Shown: positions 63,337-64,000 of the stretch, in pieces
Layout of the letters: each line of letters begins with the position of its first letter
Numbering within the stretch: the first letter of the stretch is position 1
Source: Rostratula benghalensis
Lineage: Eukaryota > Chordata > Aves > Charadriiformes > Rostratulidae
NCBI GenBank assembly: GCA_013399305.1
Contig: VXAI01000164.1
Span: 241,501 to 305,500 of the forward strand
Direction: 5' to 3'
Length of the DNA: 64,000 nucleotides
Translations under genes and position numbers: made by a program
Notes under the pieces: generated by a model
Database searches by the model: none
Told to the model about the DNA's origin: nothing
Seen by the model: only the letters and a program-made list of their open reading frames with translations

Positions 63337-64000
63337 TTGCTTTTCTATTATTATTTATTTTTGAATAGTTGGTTTGAATTGTTACAGCTGAGAATGGAAG
63401 TTGGATATGTTAGCCTCTTGCTGACCCTGACAATGAAAACTCTACCATGTATGTCTGAAGCAAGGTAATTCAAATAGATACAGTTGTTTATTCCTTGGTT
63501 AACATTAAACTTCTGGAGGAAGTCAGAATTTTTGAAAATGAATAATTAACAAACTGCAATAATTTCTAATGCTTAAAAAAATCCTTTTCTGCTTACCTGT
63601 AGATTAAAATCTTTATAAACCCACTGTATCATCTCTACTGTCTAAAATTATTTTAGATTACTTTGTAACTCCACTTTTTCAAAGATGGTAATGTCCTCCT
63701 ACAGTGTGATCTGCTTGCATTGCCTACTTTTTCTTTTTTATAGTGCAGGCTTCTTGTTTGTTCTTTTGTTCTTTAAACATTTTCCGATTTCCTCTCTGTT
63801 AAGTAAATTTTTTACCTGAGGTGTGATGGCAATAAAATTAAGACATTCTTTTTCTCTCATTAAATATTCCTGATGAACACAATCAGCCCATGTGAACCTT
63901 CTTGGGTATTGTCTATGGTATGAAAATTTCACTTGCCTGGATAGCCAGAGCACACACTCTGAATAGCTTGAGGACTCAACCAGGCACTCCTCACTGCATT

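Larger units (their letters stand above)
62701..64000. other. non-coding end region with simple repeats
   Basis: No gene. Contains a purine tract, a TTAATTAA-type motif cluster (both listed separately) and an AT-rich simple repeat at 63289-63336 made of ATAATATAA words. Nothing else is recognised up to the window end. Confidence 0.55.

Noticed and set aside
1..64000. Endogenous retrovirus, CRISPR, phage or other multi-gene system
   Set aside because: No LTR pair, primer binding site, gag/pol/env-like frame, regularly spaced repeats or gene cluster could be seen on either strand. The only mobile-element sequence recognised is CR1.

Overview
The window looks like unannotated bird nuclear DNA, or possibly another sauropsid. 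It is moderately AT-rich and CpG-poor, and it is dominated by non-coding sequence. The only securely recognisable elements are three fragments of CR1 non-LTR retrotransposons. Their 3' ends carry the tandem 8-bp repeats (ATTCTGTG or ATTCTATG type) typical of avian, crocodilian and turtle CR1. Two short runs of N show that it comes from a draft vertebrate assembly. I see no bacterial-style gene density, operons, CRISPR array, rRNA, tRNA, retroviral LTR or primer binding site.

Layout. Positions 1-5.9 kb are plain AT-rich sequence with small local duplications. A CR1 3' tail lies at 5.93-6.0 kb. From 6 to 20.6 kb there is non-coding DNA with a few splice-site-bounded open segments that could be exons. 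A CpG-rich block at 20.64-21.43 kb, with a GC core containing (CCG)6, is the best promoter candidate. From 21.4 to 25.9 kb I see nothing recognisable. A larger, 5'-truncated CR1 copy at 25.93-26.75 kb still shows the C-terminal part of the CR1 reverse-transcriptase ORF, broken by stops. From 26.75 to 40.3 kb the sequence is non-coding; 34.4-35.1 kb reads like a conserved regulatory element. At 40.34-41.25 kb the minus strand keeps one reading frame open for about 300 codons apart from a single TAG. This is the strongest unexplained protein-coding signal in the window. From 43.85 to 45.1 kb there is AT-rich, homeodomain-motif-like sequence. A minus-strand CR1 3' end follows at 45.18-45.42 kb. 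The rest, to 64 kb, is non-coding with simple repeats, a paired GATA site, and a cluster of TTAATTAA-type motifs at 62.95-63.05 kb.

Interpretation. This is most likely a long intron or an intergenic gene desert with one CpG-island promoter. No gene can be named, and no multi-gene system is visible. The exon, enhancer and CTCF suggestions are hypotheses from reading by eye. They need cross-species alignment and transcript data.
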